A DNA stretch of 64,000 nt from Methanofollis ethanolicus (GCF_001571385.1 NZ_BCNW01000001.1:2457470-2521469); one strand, 5' to 3'; shown: positions 41,182 through 50,588, numbered from the stretch's first letter. Notes: generated by a model from the letters alone, not told the origin. Numbers and translations: made by a program.

Positions 41182-41772
41182 TTACTTTCCTTTGTTCGCG
41201 TTGGACCGGATGCTCGGGCGGGTCTTCTCGGTGCCCGTGCCCTTGTGCCTCTGGCCACGGCCCTTCCGTCCGGCCATCGTCTTGCCGCGCTCGGCACGGC
41301 CGCGCTGGTTCGCCTGACCGATCCACGCGAGCTGCGGGTCGCTCATCACGGACGGGTGGCTACCGTCGACGAGGATGATCTCGTACCACTTGTTGCGGCC
41401 GTCTTCGCCGACCCAGTACGAGTTGAGGACTTCCATGTTCGGATACTTCCGGGAGGCGCGCTCCTCGGCGATCCGCTGGATGCTCTTGCCGGCGGTGATC
41501 CGGCGCATGCCCATCCTGGCGGTCCTGCGACCGCGGATGTACCTCGACTTCCTCCTGCCGCCCCTGCGGACGCGTGCCCGCACGACGATGACACCCTGCT
41601 TGGCCTTGTAGCCGAGGGAGTGTGCACGGTCGATCCTGGTCGGGCGAGCGAGCCGCACGACTGCACCCTCGCGCCTCCAGGTCTGCATCCGCTCCCAGAG
41701 GAGCGCCTTGACCTCGGTGGCGTCGGGGTTTCTCCATGCCTCACGAACGTAGGCATACATTGACTTTGCCAT
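41182..41772 (-). CDS. rpl15e: Ribosomal protein L15e
   Basis: A 196-residue protein with the highly conserved L15e features: [40 protein letters not shown] and [20 protein letters not shown]. It is the first gene of a ten-gene minus-strand run (L15e, Rpp30, Pop5, PsmA, SBDS, L37ae, RpoP, Brix, Pcc1, prefoldin beta). A box-A-like ATATTAATAA lies at 41851-41860 upstream. Confidence 0.98.
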   Translation of the reverse strand: MAKSMYAYVREAWRNPDATEVKALLWERMQTWRREGAVVRLARPTRIDRAHSLGYKAKQGVIVVRARVRRGGRRKSRYIRGRRTARMGMRRITAGKSIQRIAEERASRKYPNMEVLNSYWVGEDGRNKWYEIILVDGSHPSVMSDPQLAWIGQANQRGRAERGKTMAGRKGRGQRHKGTGTEKTRPSIRSNANKGK

Positions 41773-42253
41773 TGCAATTCACCTCAGGTTCAGCGCAAAT
41801 GTTGCGCCACATTCCTTGATGGGATACCTGTACTGGTGGGTTTCGGAGGATTATTAATATTCGTACGGTGGGGGAGGCCGGCGCCCCTCCGACACGAACC
41901 AGGTATACAGCACCTCCTGGTCGGAAGAGGGAGGAGAGAGGACACACTTTCTCTTCAGGATCGCGGCTCGCTCTTCCCTGTGCCTATCCTGAGGGGGGAC
42001 GACCGGAGGGAGTCGAGAAAATCTCTGATTTTCGAGTTTCTGGGGGTGAAACCCCCAGCCCAGATATGGGGAAGGCGGCGGATCGGCGTCTCGCGCCGGG
42101 GGACTACGCCCCCGGCCCCCCGCCATCAGGATAGGACGGGAATGGCAGTCCCGCTCATCAGATCTCTGGCTCGTTCTTCCCCGGTCCAGTCCTGAGGCAG
42201 GTCTGGGGGTGAAACCCCCGGTCCTGATTATGGGAAGACAGCGGATCAGTGCC
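41773..42253. repeat. Promoter region and family A hairpin repeat, copy 3
   Basis: 41773-41870 holds the probable promoter of the ribosomal/proteasome run. 41930-42240 is family A repeat: 'tttctgggggtgaaacccc' near 42039 and again near 42206, the core CCGGGGGACTACGCCCCCGG at 42096-42115 and 'atcaggataggacgggaat' near 42125. No gene is visible. Confidence 0.65.
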
Positions 42254-42724
42254 TCACGCCTTCCCTTTCCTCTTCTCGACGACCCAGATCCCCTCGATCC
42301 GTGTGACCGGATACTGCCCGTTCTCGTCCTTCTCCGCGGATTTCACCATGTCCCAGACGGTGAGGAGGGCGACAGAGACGCCGGTGAGGGCGTCCATCTC
42401 GACGCCGGTCTTGCCGTACGAGCGGACCCTGACCTGTGCGACGATGCAGCCCTCCCCTTCCTCGAAGTCGACCTCCACGCCGCCGAGGGCGAGGGGGTGG
42501 CACATCGGAATGATGCGGGAGGTGTCCTTCACCGCCATGGTGGCGGCGACCCGCGCTGTGGCCAGGACATTGCCCTTGATGACGGTGCCGTCGCGGATCG
42601 CCGCAAGAGTCTCCTCCCGCAGGTAGATCCGGCCCTCGGCGACTGCCAGCCGCACGACGTCGGGCTTGTCGGAGACGTCGACCATGCGGGCGCGGTCGTC
42701 CGCGATATGAGTGAACTCAACCAT
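42254..42724 (-). CDS. moaC: Cyclic pyranopterin monophosphate synthase
   Basis: A 156-residue Moa[21 protein letters not shown], the active-site [18 protein letters not shown] and [20 protein letters not shown]. It makes cPMP from the MoaA product in molybdopterin synthesis, needed for formylmethanofuran dehydrogenase in methanogens. It overlaps the upstream nnr gene by 8 bp. Confidence 0.97.
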   Translation of the reverse strand: MVEFTHIADDRARMVDVSDKPDVVRLAVAEGRIYLREETLAAIRDGTVIKGNVLATARVAATMAVKDTSRIIPMCHPLALGGVEVDFEEGEGCIVAQVRVRSYGKTGVEMDALTGVSVALLTVWDMVKSAEKDENGQYPVTRIEGIWVVEKRKGKA

Positions 42725-44102
42725 ACAGTACCTCTGGAATGCGGGCGAGCATTTCTGTTGCGGTCATGCCGGCGTCCCGCCCGGCGGCCGCCGTCTCCCC
42801 GGCGAGGCCGTTCGCGTATGCCGCGACGCACGCGGCGTCGAAGGCAGAGAGGCGGCAGAAGAGGCCGGCCGCACACCCGGCGAGGACATCGCCTGTGCCG
42901 CCGACGGTCATCGCGGGGCAGCCCGTCCTGTTGAAGCGGACCCGCCTGCCGTCCGAGATGATGTCGACGGCCCCTTTCAGGAGGACGGCGGCGCCCCCGG
43001 GCACGGCATCGCGCACGGTGCGGGCGCGGTCGCGCAAAGGTGACGGGAGGGGGCGGTCGAAGGCCCTGACAAACTCCGCGGCATGGGGGGTGTAGACCGT
43101 TTCCGGGCCCGCGGGAAGGGGGGTGCGGAGGGCGTCGGCGTCGAGGACGAGTCTTTTCGCACAGGGTGCGAGGGCCGCCACCACCTCGTGGCTCTCCGTG
43201 CCGAGGCCGTTCCCGCAGAGGACGACGTCGGCCCTCTCCACGAGGGGGACGAGAGCGGCGAGGTGCTCCTCGCCGATCACCCGGCCGGAGAGGGGGACGT
43301 GGATGAGGTCGGGGTCAGGGACGTACACGGGCGAGGCGACACGCACGATGTCGGCCCCGGCCCTGAGCGCGGCCATGCCGGCGAGGAAAGGGGCGCCCTG
43401 GTACGGCCCGCCGCCGACGACGAGCACCTCGCCGCCGGCCCCCTTGTGGGCGGACGGCCCCTTCGGCCGCAGGCAGAGGAGGTCGCCGGGGCCTGTGCAG
43501 ATCTCCGCGGCGAGGGGAATGCCGATCTCCGCCACCCGACCGCCCGCCTCCTTCGGACGGTGGAAGGTGACGACGAGATCGGCCCGCGCACCCGGCGTCG
43601 GCACGTCGACCGCCACCACGCGGGCAGGGCTCGCGTTCATGAGCCCGACCATCGAGAGCAGGGGCTCCCGCGGCGACCCGACAGCGCCGGTGCCGAGCAT
43701 GGCGTCGACGACGACGTCGGCCCTCGCGAAGAGGGGGGCCAGGGCCTCGACGTCGGCAGGCACGCGCACCTCGTGGACGGCGGCAGGGCAGGCCCGGAGG
43801 GCGGCGAGCTGGGCGAGGAAGTCGGGGGTCGCGGAGCCGTATGCCGGACAGACCACGTCCACCTCAGAGTCCTGGAGGTGGCGGGCGACGACGAGGCCGT
43901 CGCCGCCATTGTTCCCCCGCCCGCAGAGGACGAGCACCCGCGACGGCGAGGACTCCCGCACCGCACAAACGACCGCGAGGCCGGCCGCCTCCATCAACTG
44001 GAGGCCGGAGACGCCGAGGGCCATGCTGTTCCTGTCCACGGCACGCATCCGCTCGGGCGTGATCACGCCCGTCTCGCAGAACTCCCTGAGATCCTCAAAC
44101 AT
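42717..44102 (-). CDS. nnr: Bifunctional NAD(P)H-hydrate epimerase/dehydratase
   Basis: A 461-residue two-domain protein from ATG 44102. The N-terminal YjeF-N epimerase (about 1-205) has [20 protein letters not shown] and [13 protein letters not shown]; the C-terminal kinase-fold dehydratase (about 215-460) has [18 protein letters not shown]. It repairs hydrated NAD(P)H. A 77-codon upstream extension is open but not conserved. Probably co-transcribed with moaC. Confidence 0.95.
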   Translation of the reverse strand: MFEDLREFCETGVITPERMRAVDRNSMALGVSGLQLMEAAGLAVVCAVRESSPSRVLVLCGRGNNGGDGLVVARHLQDSEVDVVCPAYGSATPDFLAQLAALRACPAAVHEVRVPADVEALAPLFARADVVVDAMLGTGAVGSPREPLLSMVGLMNASPARVVAVDVPTPGARADLVVTFHRPKEAGGRVAEIGIPLAAEICTGPGDLLCLRPKGPSAHKGAGGEVLVVGGGPYQGAPFLAGMAALRAGADIVRVASPVYVPDPDLIHVPLSGRVIGEEHLAALVPLVERADVVLCGNGLGTESHEVVAALAPCAKRLVLDADALRTPLPAGPETVYTPHAAEFVRAFDRPLPSPLRDRARTVRDAVPGGAAVLLKGAVDIISDGRRVRFNRTGCPAMTVGGTGDVLAGCAAGLFCRLSAFDAACVAAYANGLAGETAAAGRDAGMTATEMLARIPEVLYG

Positions 44103-44316
44103 CAGATGCCCGGTGGGCGGCGGGAAGATAGAAAGGTTGCGAAGGGGTGCGCGGGCAGAGAGGGATGATCGATATGCGGAAACCTCCGGGGCGGGACATG
44201 ACCCACAACAGGGAGATGCAGGGAATCCATGCAGGTTCCGCTGGAAAAAAGGAAGAGACAGGGTCGGGAACGGTACAGCAACAATCCAATGAGAGGGGGA
44301 GTGCCGGGAGAAGATC

Positions 44317-44469
44317 ATGACAATAGGAGACATTCAGGGACTGCAGGCAATGTGCAGTATCTGTCAGGGAAAAATGACCATTACCACATGCAGGAATGAC
44401 CAGCAATACAAAAAAACACTCCTGAAGAACTCGATAATGAGACAGATATCTAAAAATAAATACAAATAA
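44317..44469 (+). CDS. Small CxxC protein, hypothetical
   Basis: A 50-codon frame starting MTIGDIQGLQAMCSICQGKM and ending RQISKNKYK, with a GGGAGAAGATC sequence right before the ATG and a CSIC pair at residues 13-16. The 5' half is GC-balanced and the 3' half AT-rich and basic. It lies alone upstream of the TasA-like gene. Coding status is unproven. Confidence 0.35.
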   Translation: MTIGDIQGLQAMCSICQGKMTITTCRNDQQYKKTLLKNSIMRQISKNKYK

Positions 44470-44504
44470 AAAAATTAAACTTTTTTAAGAGATACAAATA
44501 ATAA

Positions 44505-44514
44505 CATATAAATA
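44505..44514 (+). promoter_or_regulatory. Box-A-like promoter of the TasA/SipW cluster
   Basis: 'catataaata' lies about 80 bp before the TasA-like start inside a strongly AT-rich 44420-44530 stretch; spacing predicts a leader of about 50 nt with an AGGAGGATC ribosome-binding site at 44570. The rest of 44103-44586 shows no other feature apart from the small frame at 44317. Confidence 0.45.
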
Positions 44515-44586
44515 TCATATCACGTTAATAATCGGCCGTCATATAGACTGCACCCGGAATGTGCAGATCAGGAGGATCAAGAATCT

Positions 44587-45252
44587 ATGAAATCAAGAGT
44601 ATTGTACGGAGTCATGGGCATAGCCCTGGTAGCGCTCTTCATCGGTGGCGGCACCTATGCGTACTTTAGCGACACGGAAACGAGCACAGGGAACACCTTC
44701 AGCGCCGGGACGCTGAACCTGAGCGTCGGGAGCGACAGCACCCTGCCGTTCGCCTTCGACAACCTGAAACCAGGGGATACAGGAGTCCTGGCAGACCCCT
44801 GGCGGATCAACAACACCGGCACCATCGCCGGGAACCTCACAATCACGTGCGGGGAGATCATCAACAACGAGAACGGGCTGACAGAGCCCGAAGAGAGTGT
44901 GGACTTCACTGGCGGCGTGCTTGAAGGCGAGCTCGGCGCAAACCTCACGGTGGCGTTCTGGATCGACAGCAACGCCAACAACACCCTGGATACAGGGGAC
45001 TATTACCTCCGTGTAGATGGTGACAGGATAGAGTTCAACAACGAGGAAAACGCGCTTCCCGACGATGCCTTCGCACCCCTGAACGAGTACAGCGAAAAGA
45101 GCTGGGCCAACCTGGCGACCATCGCCGGAGGGGCGTCGGCAGGCACATTCCATGTGGAGTATGACCTCCCCGGCCCGACGACCGGGAACGACGTCCAGAG
45201 CGACACCTGCACCTTCGACCTCATCTTCAAGCTTGAACAGGCACGCACGTAA
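44587..45252 (+). CDS. TasA/camelysin-like secreted protein
   Basis: A 221-residue protein with a SipW-type signal: VLYGVMGIALVALFIGGGTY then AYFSDTETSTGNTFSAGTLN. The mature part has the TasA-family phrases LKPGDTGVLADPWRINNTGT and ANLTVAFWIDSNANNTLDTG. TasA proteins polymerise into extracellular fibres in Bacillus biofilms, and archaeal relatives form threads. The next gene encodes a matching signal peptidase, 35 bp away. Fibre formation here is inferred. Confidence 0.85.
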   Translation: MKSRVLYGVMGIALVALFIGGGTYAYFSDTETSTGNTFSAGTLNLSVGSDSTLPFAFDNLKPGDTGVLADPWRINNTGTIAGNLTITCGEIINNENGLTEPEESVDFTGGVLEGELGANLTVAFWIDSNANNTLDTGDYYLRVDGDRIEFNNEENALPDDAFAPLNEYSEKSWANLATIAGGASAGTFHVEYDLPGPTTGNDVQSDTCTFDLIFKLEQART

Positions 45253-45287
45253 TCCGAACCCCATTTCAGGGCCAGAGGAAGAATAAA

Positions 45288-45770
45288 ATGCACCCCCTTG
45301 CCGGAAGGGCCTGCACGGCCCTCCTTGTCGTAGCCGCCCTCGTCGTCGTCGCCGCAGTCCTTGCGGGCTGGCAGGTCGAGGTCGTGCTCTCCGGGAGCAT
45401 GGAACCGGCAATCCCGGTCGGCGGGGTGGTGGTGACCGCCCCTGTCTCCCCAGAGGATGTGCGGGCAGGCGACATCATCACCTTCAGCTCGGGCGGGCAC
45501 CATGTCACCCACCGGGTGACCGCGGTGGTGGAGGGGCCGACGGCCGGTTTCATCACCCGCGGCGACGCCAACGAGGACGCAGACCCCGTGCCGGTAGCGG
45601 CCGGGGACGTCGTCGGCAGGGCCCTCTTCTCCCTCCCCTTCCTTGGTTACCTTGCCGTCTTCGTCAGGACGCCGGCCGGGTTCTTCCTCACTCTCCTCGT
45701 CCCCGGCCTCGTCCTTGTCGCCCTGGAGGTGCAGACCCTCAGGGGAAAACACAGCGAGAGGGAGGGATAA
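45288..45770 (+). CDS. Signal peptidase I, SipW/ER type
   Basis: A 160-residue membrane protease. An N-terminal TM helix (residues 11-27) precedes the catalytic serine in VVLSGSMEPAIPVGGVVV (S37); the second catalytic residue is H75 in HHVTHRV rather than lysine, the ER/archaeal/SipW type. A second TM helix pair lies near the C-terminus (TPAGFFLTLLVPGLVLVALE). Its location between the TasA-like gene and other exported proteins indicates a dedicated peptidase. Confidence 0.9.
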   Translation: MHPLAGRACTALLVVAALVVVAAVLAGWQVEVVLSGSMEPAIPVGGVVVTAPVSPEDVRAGDIITFSSGGHHVTHRVTAVVEGPTAGFITRGDANEDADPVPVAAGDVVGRALFSLPFLGYLAVFVRTPAGFFLTLLVPGLVLVALEVQTLRGKHSEREG

Positions 45771-45773
45771 GTC

Positions 45774-47252
45774 ATGGGAGAGTGGCGGGGGGTGCTGACG
45801 GCCACGGTCCTTCTCCTCCTCCTTGCCGGGGGGTGCTGGACAGTTGAAGGACTCTTCTTCGACCAGGAGGACACAGGAACGTCCACCTTCGCCGCGTACG
45901 TGCCCGGACTCTGGGAGCAGACCGCCAGGGCAGACTTCGAGGACGGCACCGCCGACGGGGTTGCGGTCTCGCCCACCGGCGACGTCGCCCTTGCCGCCGG
46001 CGGCGGGAGTTTCATGCTCTTCTGGGAGGACGAGACGGTCCCGGAGAACTGGACCTCTGTCTCCAACGAAGGAGGGGAGTACTACCACCGCTTCCCCCGC
46101 GGTGCGGCAGAATATGGCGGTGAGGGAGGTACGGAGAACCACACCCACACCGGAGATGCGGCATGCTCCGGGCCGTCAGAAACAATGATCCGATGGTGGT
46201 GGTTCCTTGCCTGGTCCATAATATCCTGTGCCTCCCCTGACCACGAACACACTGTCACCGCGACCGTCGCCAATGCCTCCCACCTCCCCCCGTATCGCGA
46301 CTTCAAGATCATCAGGTACGACGGCGGCGCCCCCTGCATCATCCCTGCCGGGGCGATCGGGATCTTCGAGGGCCTGCCGACGAGGGACTGGGGGCAGGCG
46401 TACGGGGATGATCGCTACCTCAGGGGCGGGGCCGTGACGGGTACGGGGGGATCGCAGGACCACACCCACGAGGTCACAGTCACGGCCGGGGGGTTTTCGG
46501 AGTGGGTCGAGGCCCGTGTCCAGTTGTTGCTCGGCGGAAAGGATATCAAGATCACAGGGCCGGACCACATCCACAATGTCACGGCAACGATGACTGCGGC
46601 AGAAAACAAACCTCCCTTCATCACGGTGCGGTTGGGGCGGGCAGAAAATGACACCCCGGTCCCTGCCGGCCTCATTGCCATGCATGACAGTGATCCGGGG
46701 GAAGGGTGGAGCGTCGTCTCCGACTTCGAAGAGCGACTTCTCAGGGATACCGGGGAGTTCGGGGAGACAGGTGGGGACGAAACCCACACCCATACCGATA
46801 TGACAGTCAGAACCGGTGGCCCGGCCCCGATTGGCGTCGAAGAGATCGCTGCAGAATGGGATGAAAGGACAGAGGTCGCGGACACAACTCACACCCACAC
46901 TCTCGACCTCTCCTTCGACAATGCGACCTCCCTCCCCCCGTACAGAGACACCATCTTTGCACGGGCAGAATATGTCTCATCGGGCACCCTCGAAAGCCCG
47001 GTCTTCGATACCGGGATCGCAGGCGCCACCTGGAACGCCTTTTTCTGGGACGAGACGACAGAGGACGGAGTGACAGGGATCGAGATGGCGGTCAGGGCGT
47101 CCGACGCCCCCTTCGAAGAGAGCGACGCCGGTTGGACTGACCCGACCGACGGCCTCCCGAAAGGGCGTTACATGCAGTGGAGGGCAACGCTGACCACGAC
47201 GGACAGCACACAGACCCCGGTCCTCCACGCGGTGCGGGTGTATTACTACTGA
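45774..47252 (+). CDS. Secreted protein with three 108-residue HxH repeats
   Basis: A 492-residue protein with a SipW-like N-terminal helix (GVLTATVLLLLLAGG). Residues 85-400 hold three tandem repeats; each has two HxH motifs: H123/H125 and H157/H159, H230/H232 and H265/H267, H338/H340 and H373/H375. Corresponding motifs are 107-108 residues apart. Around them recur GG(S/D)-x-H-T-H and (D/T)H-x-H-x-(V/L) with LPPYRD. HxH pairs coordinate iron in phage T4 tail-fibre trimers, so a metal-stabilised fibre is a reasonable guess. The C-terminal 90 residues form a separate beta domain. No known family is assigned. It starts 3 bp after the peptidase gene. Confidence 0.75.
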   Translation: MGEWRGVLTATVLLLLLAGGCWTVEGLFFDQEDTGTSTFAAYVPGLWEQTARADFEDGTADGVAVSPTGDVALAAGGGSFMLFWEDETVPENWTSVSNEGGEYYHRFPRGAAEYGGEGGTENHTHTGDAACSGPSETMIRWWWFLAWSIISCASPDHEHTVTATVANASHLPPYRDFKIIRYDGGAPCIIPAGAIGIFEGLPTRDWGQAYGDDRYLRGGAVTGTGGSQDHTHEVTVTAGGFSEWVEARVQLLLGGKDIKITGPDHIHNVTATMTAAENKPPFITVRLGRAENDTPVPAGLIAMHDSDPGEGWSVVSDFEERLLRDTGEFGETGGDETHTHTDMTVRTGGPAPIGVEEIAAEWDERTEVADTTHTHTLDLSFDNATSLPPYRDTIFARAEYVSSGTLESPVFDTGIAGATWNAFFWDETTEDGVTGIEMAVRASDAPFEESDAGWTDPTDGLPKGRYMQWRATLTTTDSTQTPVLHAVRVYYY

Positions 47253-47262
47253 GGGATGAAAG

Positions 47263-48333
47263 ATGGAGACGACTGCAACAGACAGGAACAGACTGGTGAT
47301 GGTGGCCATGCTCTGCCCCCTCCTCGTCGCCGCGGCCCTGGGAGCGGCCGTCGACCTCACCCTCGACGGCCCCGGGGCGGGGGGCATGGCCTTCCCCGGC
47401 CTCAAGCCCGGCGACACCGGCACCACGACCGTACTCCTCCATAATGCCGGTAGCGAAGGCGGCAGCGTCGCCGTCTGGATCTCCGACATCACGGAGACGG
47501 ACGCGAGGGCTGACGGCGCCAGGCTCGACACCTACCTCCTCTTCTCCCTCTCGAACGAGAGGCTTGCATCCACCCTCGACCTGCCCGCACCCATCACCTC
47601 CTTCCCGCAGGGACCGGGCGGCAGTCCCGCCGTCACCGTGACGCATCTGGAGGCCGGCGCGACCACCGCACTCGTCTGGCACTGGGATTTCAGGGAGACC
47701 GGGACCCCACAGGACGACGCCCAGGGCGACACACTCGCTTTCACCGTCCACTACACCCTCACCACCCTTCCCCCGGACGACACCGGCGGCGGGGGAGGAG
47801 GAGGGGGAGGACACAGGCATGTCCAGGCCTCCTCCGGGAGCCAGAGCGGGCAGCACTCCACACCCACAACCCTCCCGGAGGAGACCCGGACGATACCGAC
47901 AACAATCACCGGCGAGACGGCACCAGAGGACAGGATCCCCCTGCTCGAAGCCCTCCTCCTCATGCTCCTCATCGGGGGCATGGTCAGGCTGCGGCACGAG
48001 CCCTCCAGAGTGCTGAAGGTGGCGGCCGCCGCCGGCATATTCCTCCTCCTCGTTGCCGCGCTCCCCATTGACTACAGGGTTCTCTGCTGCGTGCAGCCGC
48101 CCGGCATCCTCCTCGCCGCCGCGGCACCCCTCATCCCGGTCGCCGCCGGCCTGCTCAGTCAGCGGCAGCCGACGACCCGCACCCTCTGGGCAGGGGAGTA
48201 CACTCTTCTCTTTCTCTCGGTGGCAGCAGGCTTCGGCCTCCTCACCCTCGGCGCCGGCCCCCTGGGAAGTCTCCTTGGCCTGGCCGCCGTCTACCTCGTC
48301 ACCCTCGGTGTCGTCCTCATCATGGAGAGGTAA
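47263..48333 (+). CDS. TasA-like ectodomain protein with multi-TM anchor
   Basis: A 356-residue protein. After an N-terminal helix (LVMVAMLCPLLVAAALGAAV) comes a TasA-like domain (FPGLKPGDTGTTTVLLHNAG, ALVWHWDFRETGTPQDDAQG), then a nine-glycine run and a Ser/Thr/Pro-rich linker (about 180-225), and finally six or so hydrophobic helices (about 230-352). It probably anchors or nucleates the extracellular assembly made by the preceding genes. It is the last gene of the cluster, 10 bp after the HxH-repeat gene. Confidence 0.75.
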   Translation: METTATDRNRLVMVAMLCPLLVAAALGAAVDLTLDGPGAGGMAFPGLKPGDTGTTTVLLHNAGSEGGSVAVWISDITETDARADGARLDTYLLFSLSNERLASTLDLPAPITSFPQGPGGSPAVTVTHLEAGATTALVWHWDFRETGTPQDDAQGDTLAFTVHYTLTTLPPDDTGGGGGGGGGHRHVQASSGSQSGQHSTPTTLPEETRTIPTTITGETAPEDRIPLLEALLLMLLIGGMVRLRHEPSRVLKVAAAAGIFLLLVAALPIDYRVLCCVQPPGILLAAAAPLIPVAAGLLSQRQPTTRTLWAGEYTLLFLSVAAGFGLLTLGAGPLGSLLGLAAVYLVTLGVVLIMER

Positions 48334-48425
48334 GGCAGGAATAATCCGTACAATCAACCAGAGAGGGCGGCAAATTCGCCCGACCAATGGGTTATATCAG
48401 AGGGACATGATAGTATAGTAGTTGG

Positions 48426-49820
48426 ATGAGTCTTGAGAGGGATGTATCAGCGGCCGCCGGGCGGATCCGCGAGGCCGACCGGGTGACGGTCATCTCGCAC
48501 ATCGACGCCGACGGGATCACCAGCCTCTCGATCCTGATGCAGGCGATCACTCGCGCCGGGATCGAGGCGGTGCCCGTCTTCGTGCGGCAGCTCGAGCCGC
48601 TGATGATGCACCACGTCCCGCAGGACGACACACTGAAGGTCTTCTCCGACCTCGGGGCCGGGCAGCAGAACCTCCTGGAGGAGCACGGCCTTGCCGAGGA
48701 CAGGGTCGTGATCATCGATCACCACGTCTCGCAGGACGTGAAGACGCCCTACATGCAGGTGAATGCCCTGCCGTACGGCCACACGAAGTTCTCAGCCGCG
48801 GGGGCGGCGTACCTCGTCGCCCGGGCCATCGACGACGACACCCACGACCTCGCAAAGCTTGCCGTGATCGGGAATGTCGGCGACATGATGGCCAGGGAAG
48901 ACTGCGGGCTCATCGGGCCGGCACGGGCGATCGCCGACGACGGAATCGAGTACGGGAATGTCGAGGCGCAGCGCGACCTCAACTGCTACGGCATCTCCAC
49001 CCGCCCCCTGAACCTCTGCCTCGCCTACACCGACGACCCCTTCATCGAGGGGATCACCAACAACCCGGCAGGGGCGAGAAGGCTCCTTGCGTCCCTCGGC
49101 ATACCGGAGAGGACGCGGGAAGGGCGGTGGCGGGTCTGGGAGGACCTGGACGCCGCCGAAAAGCAGGCGGTCTGCTCGGCCCTTGCAGAACAGATCGTCG
49201 CCCACGGCGGCGACGCCGGGAGACTCTGCGCCGAGGTCTACCTCTTCCCCGACGAGGCCGGGGGGACGGCCCTGCACAATGCCTCCGAGTTCTCGACCCT
49301 CCTCAATGCCTGCGGCAGGTGGGCCCGCCCTGCGGTCGGGAGCGCGATCTGCGCCGGCGACCGGGCCGAAGCCCTCAGGGAGGCCGGGCAGATGCTCACC
49401 CAGCATCGGGCGACGATCCGGGAGATCCTCACCTACATCCTCACCACCGGCGTCCGGGAACTCGACGCCATCCAGTACCTCCATGTCGGGGACAGGTTCC
49501 CCGACACCATCGTCGGGATCGGCGCGGGTATGGCCCTCTCGAAACTCGGCCGTGAGAAACCGATCCTCATCATGTGCACTCTCCCCGACGATCCCGCCCT
49601 CACCAAGGTCTCCATGCGGGCCGACGACAGGATGGTCGGCGCCGGCATCGACCTTCAGGCGGCCCTCATCGAGGCCGCCGGGCCCTTCGGCGGGGCGGCA
49701 GGGGGGCACGCCATCGCCGCGGGGGCATATATCCCGAAAACAGCAGAACAGGAGTTTGTACACCGTGTCAACCAGTGCATCAAGAGACAGCGCGGAGCGG
49801 CAGGTCAGGGCGATTGCTGA
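48426..49820 (+). CDS. recJ: RecJ-like single-strand exonuclease (DHH family)
   Basis: A 464-residue DHH phosphoesterase: VISHIDADGITSLSILMQAI (motif I), FSDLGAGQQNLLEE (motif II), VVIIDHHVSQDVKTPYM (DHH) and IGNVGDMMAREDCGL (motif IV). The C-terminal DHHA1 domain includes AAGGHAIAAGAYIP with the RNA/DNA-binding GGH. Archaeal RecJ homologues associate with the replisome (GAN) or act in repair. It overlaps the PUA gene by 56 bp. A TTATATC box-A-like element is about 35 bp upstream. Confidence 0.92.
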   Translation: MSLERDVSAAAGRIREADRVTVISHIDADGITSLSILMQAITRAGIEAVPVFVRQLEPLMMHHVPQDDTLKVFSDLGAGQQNLLEEHGLAEDRVVIIDHHVSQDVKTPYMQVNALPYGHTKFSAAGAAYLVARAIDDDTHDLAKLAVIGNVGDMMAREDCGLIGPARAIADDGIEYGNVEAQRDLNCYGISTRPLNLCLAYTDDPFIEGITNNPAGARRLLASLGIPERTREGRWRVWEDLDAAEKQAVCSALAEQIVAHGGDAGRLCAEVYLFPDEAGGTALHNASEFSTLLNACGRWARPAVGSAICAGDRAEALREAGQMLTQHRATIREILTYILTTGVRELDAIQYLHVGDRFPDTIVGIGAGMALSKLGREKPILIMCTLPDDPALTKVSMRADDRMVGAGIDLQAALIEAAGPFGGAAGGHAIAAGAYIPKTAEQEFVHRVNQCIKRQRGAAGQGDC

Positions 49821-50241
49821 CTTCCAGTTCGGGAAAGGAGCAGGAGAAGCACTCTTCCCGTCAGGCTGCCGCATCGTCAGGTCGAAAACGCGGCGCGTCA
49901 GACAGGTGATGCTCGGCGACGAGCGTATCGTCACCGTCCGCGCCCAGGACGGGCGGTTCACCCTCGGCATCATGGGCGCTCGCCTGCTTGCGCAGGCGCT
50001 TGCGGCGCCCGCGTACCGCGTCGTGATCGCAGACGAAGTCGCCGATTTCGTCGCCGACGGGAAGAACGCCTTTGCCAAACACATCGTCACAGCGGATACC
50101 GGCATCAGGGCCGGCGACGAGGTGATCGTCGTGTCCGGAGAGGACAAGGTGATCGCCACCGGCCAGGCACTCCTCTCGGGCAGAGAAATGGTGGCATTTG
50201 ATTATGGAGTAGCGGTAAAAGTTAGGAAAGGAGGAAAGTAA
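49765..50241 (+). CDS. PUA domain protein
   Basis: A 158-residue protein from GTG 49765 (the frame is open upstream inside recJ). VRAIADFQFGKGAGEALFPS is a pre-PUA segment like that of archaeosine transglycosylase C-termini, and residues 75-155 (YRVVIADEVADFVADGKNAF, DEVIVVSGEDKVIATGQALL) form the PUA RNA-binding domain. It is coupled to NAC 2 bp downstream. An RNA-modification or translation role is inferred. Confidence 0.88.
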   Translation: MSTSASRDSAERQVRAIADFQFGKGAGEALFPSGCRIVRSKTRRVRQVMLGDERIVTVRAQDGRFTLGIMGARLLAQALAAPAYRVVIADEVADFVADGKNAFAKHIVTADTGIRAGDEVIVVSGEDKVIATGQALLSGREMVAFDYGVAVKVRKGGK

Positions 50242-50243
50242 GC

Positions 50244-50588
50244 GTGTTTCCAGGCGGTAAGATCAATCCGAAAAAGATGAAGCAGATGATGAAGCAGCTC
50301 GGCATGGAGATCGAGCAGCTTGAAGACGTGAAGAGAGTCGTCATCGAGACCGGCAAGGGGAACTATGTCTTCGACGAGGCCGAAGTCGTCGCCACGATCA
50401 TGCAGGGTGCCACCACCTACCAGATCAATGGCGAGGCGAGGTTCGAGCCCGCCGCCCTTGATATTCCGGAAGACGACGTGAAACTGGTGATGGAGCAGAC
50501 CGGCACCACGGCCGCCGCCGCCCGGGAGGCGCTCGCCGCCACCGACGGAGACATCGCCGGGGCGATCCTGCGTCTGACAGGCGCATGA
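50244..50588 (+). CDS. nac: Nascent polypeptide-associated complex protein
   Basis: A 114-residue archaeal NAC from GTG 50244: FPGGKINPKKMKQMMKQLGM, the NAC beta-barrel (RVVIETGKGNYVFDEAEVVA) and a C-terminal UBA domain (KLVMEQTGTTAAAAREALAA). It binds nascent chains at the ribosome exit. It overlaps trmI by 4 bp. Confidence 0.97.
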   Translation: MFPGGKINPKKMKQMMKQLGMEIEQLEDVKRVVIETGKGNYVFDEAEVVATIMQGATTYQINGEARFEPAALDIPEDDVKLVMEQTGTTAAAAREALAATDGDIAGAILRLTGA

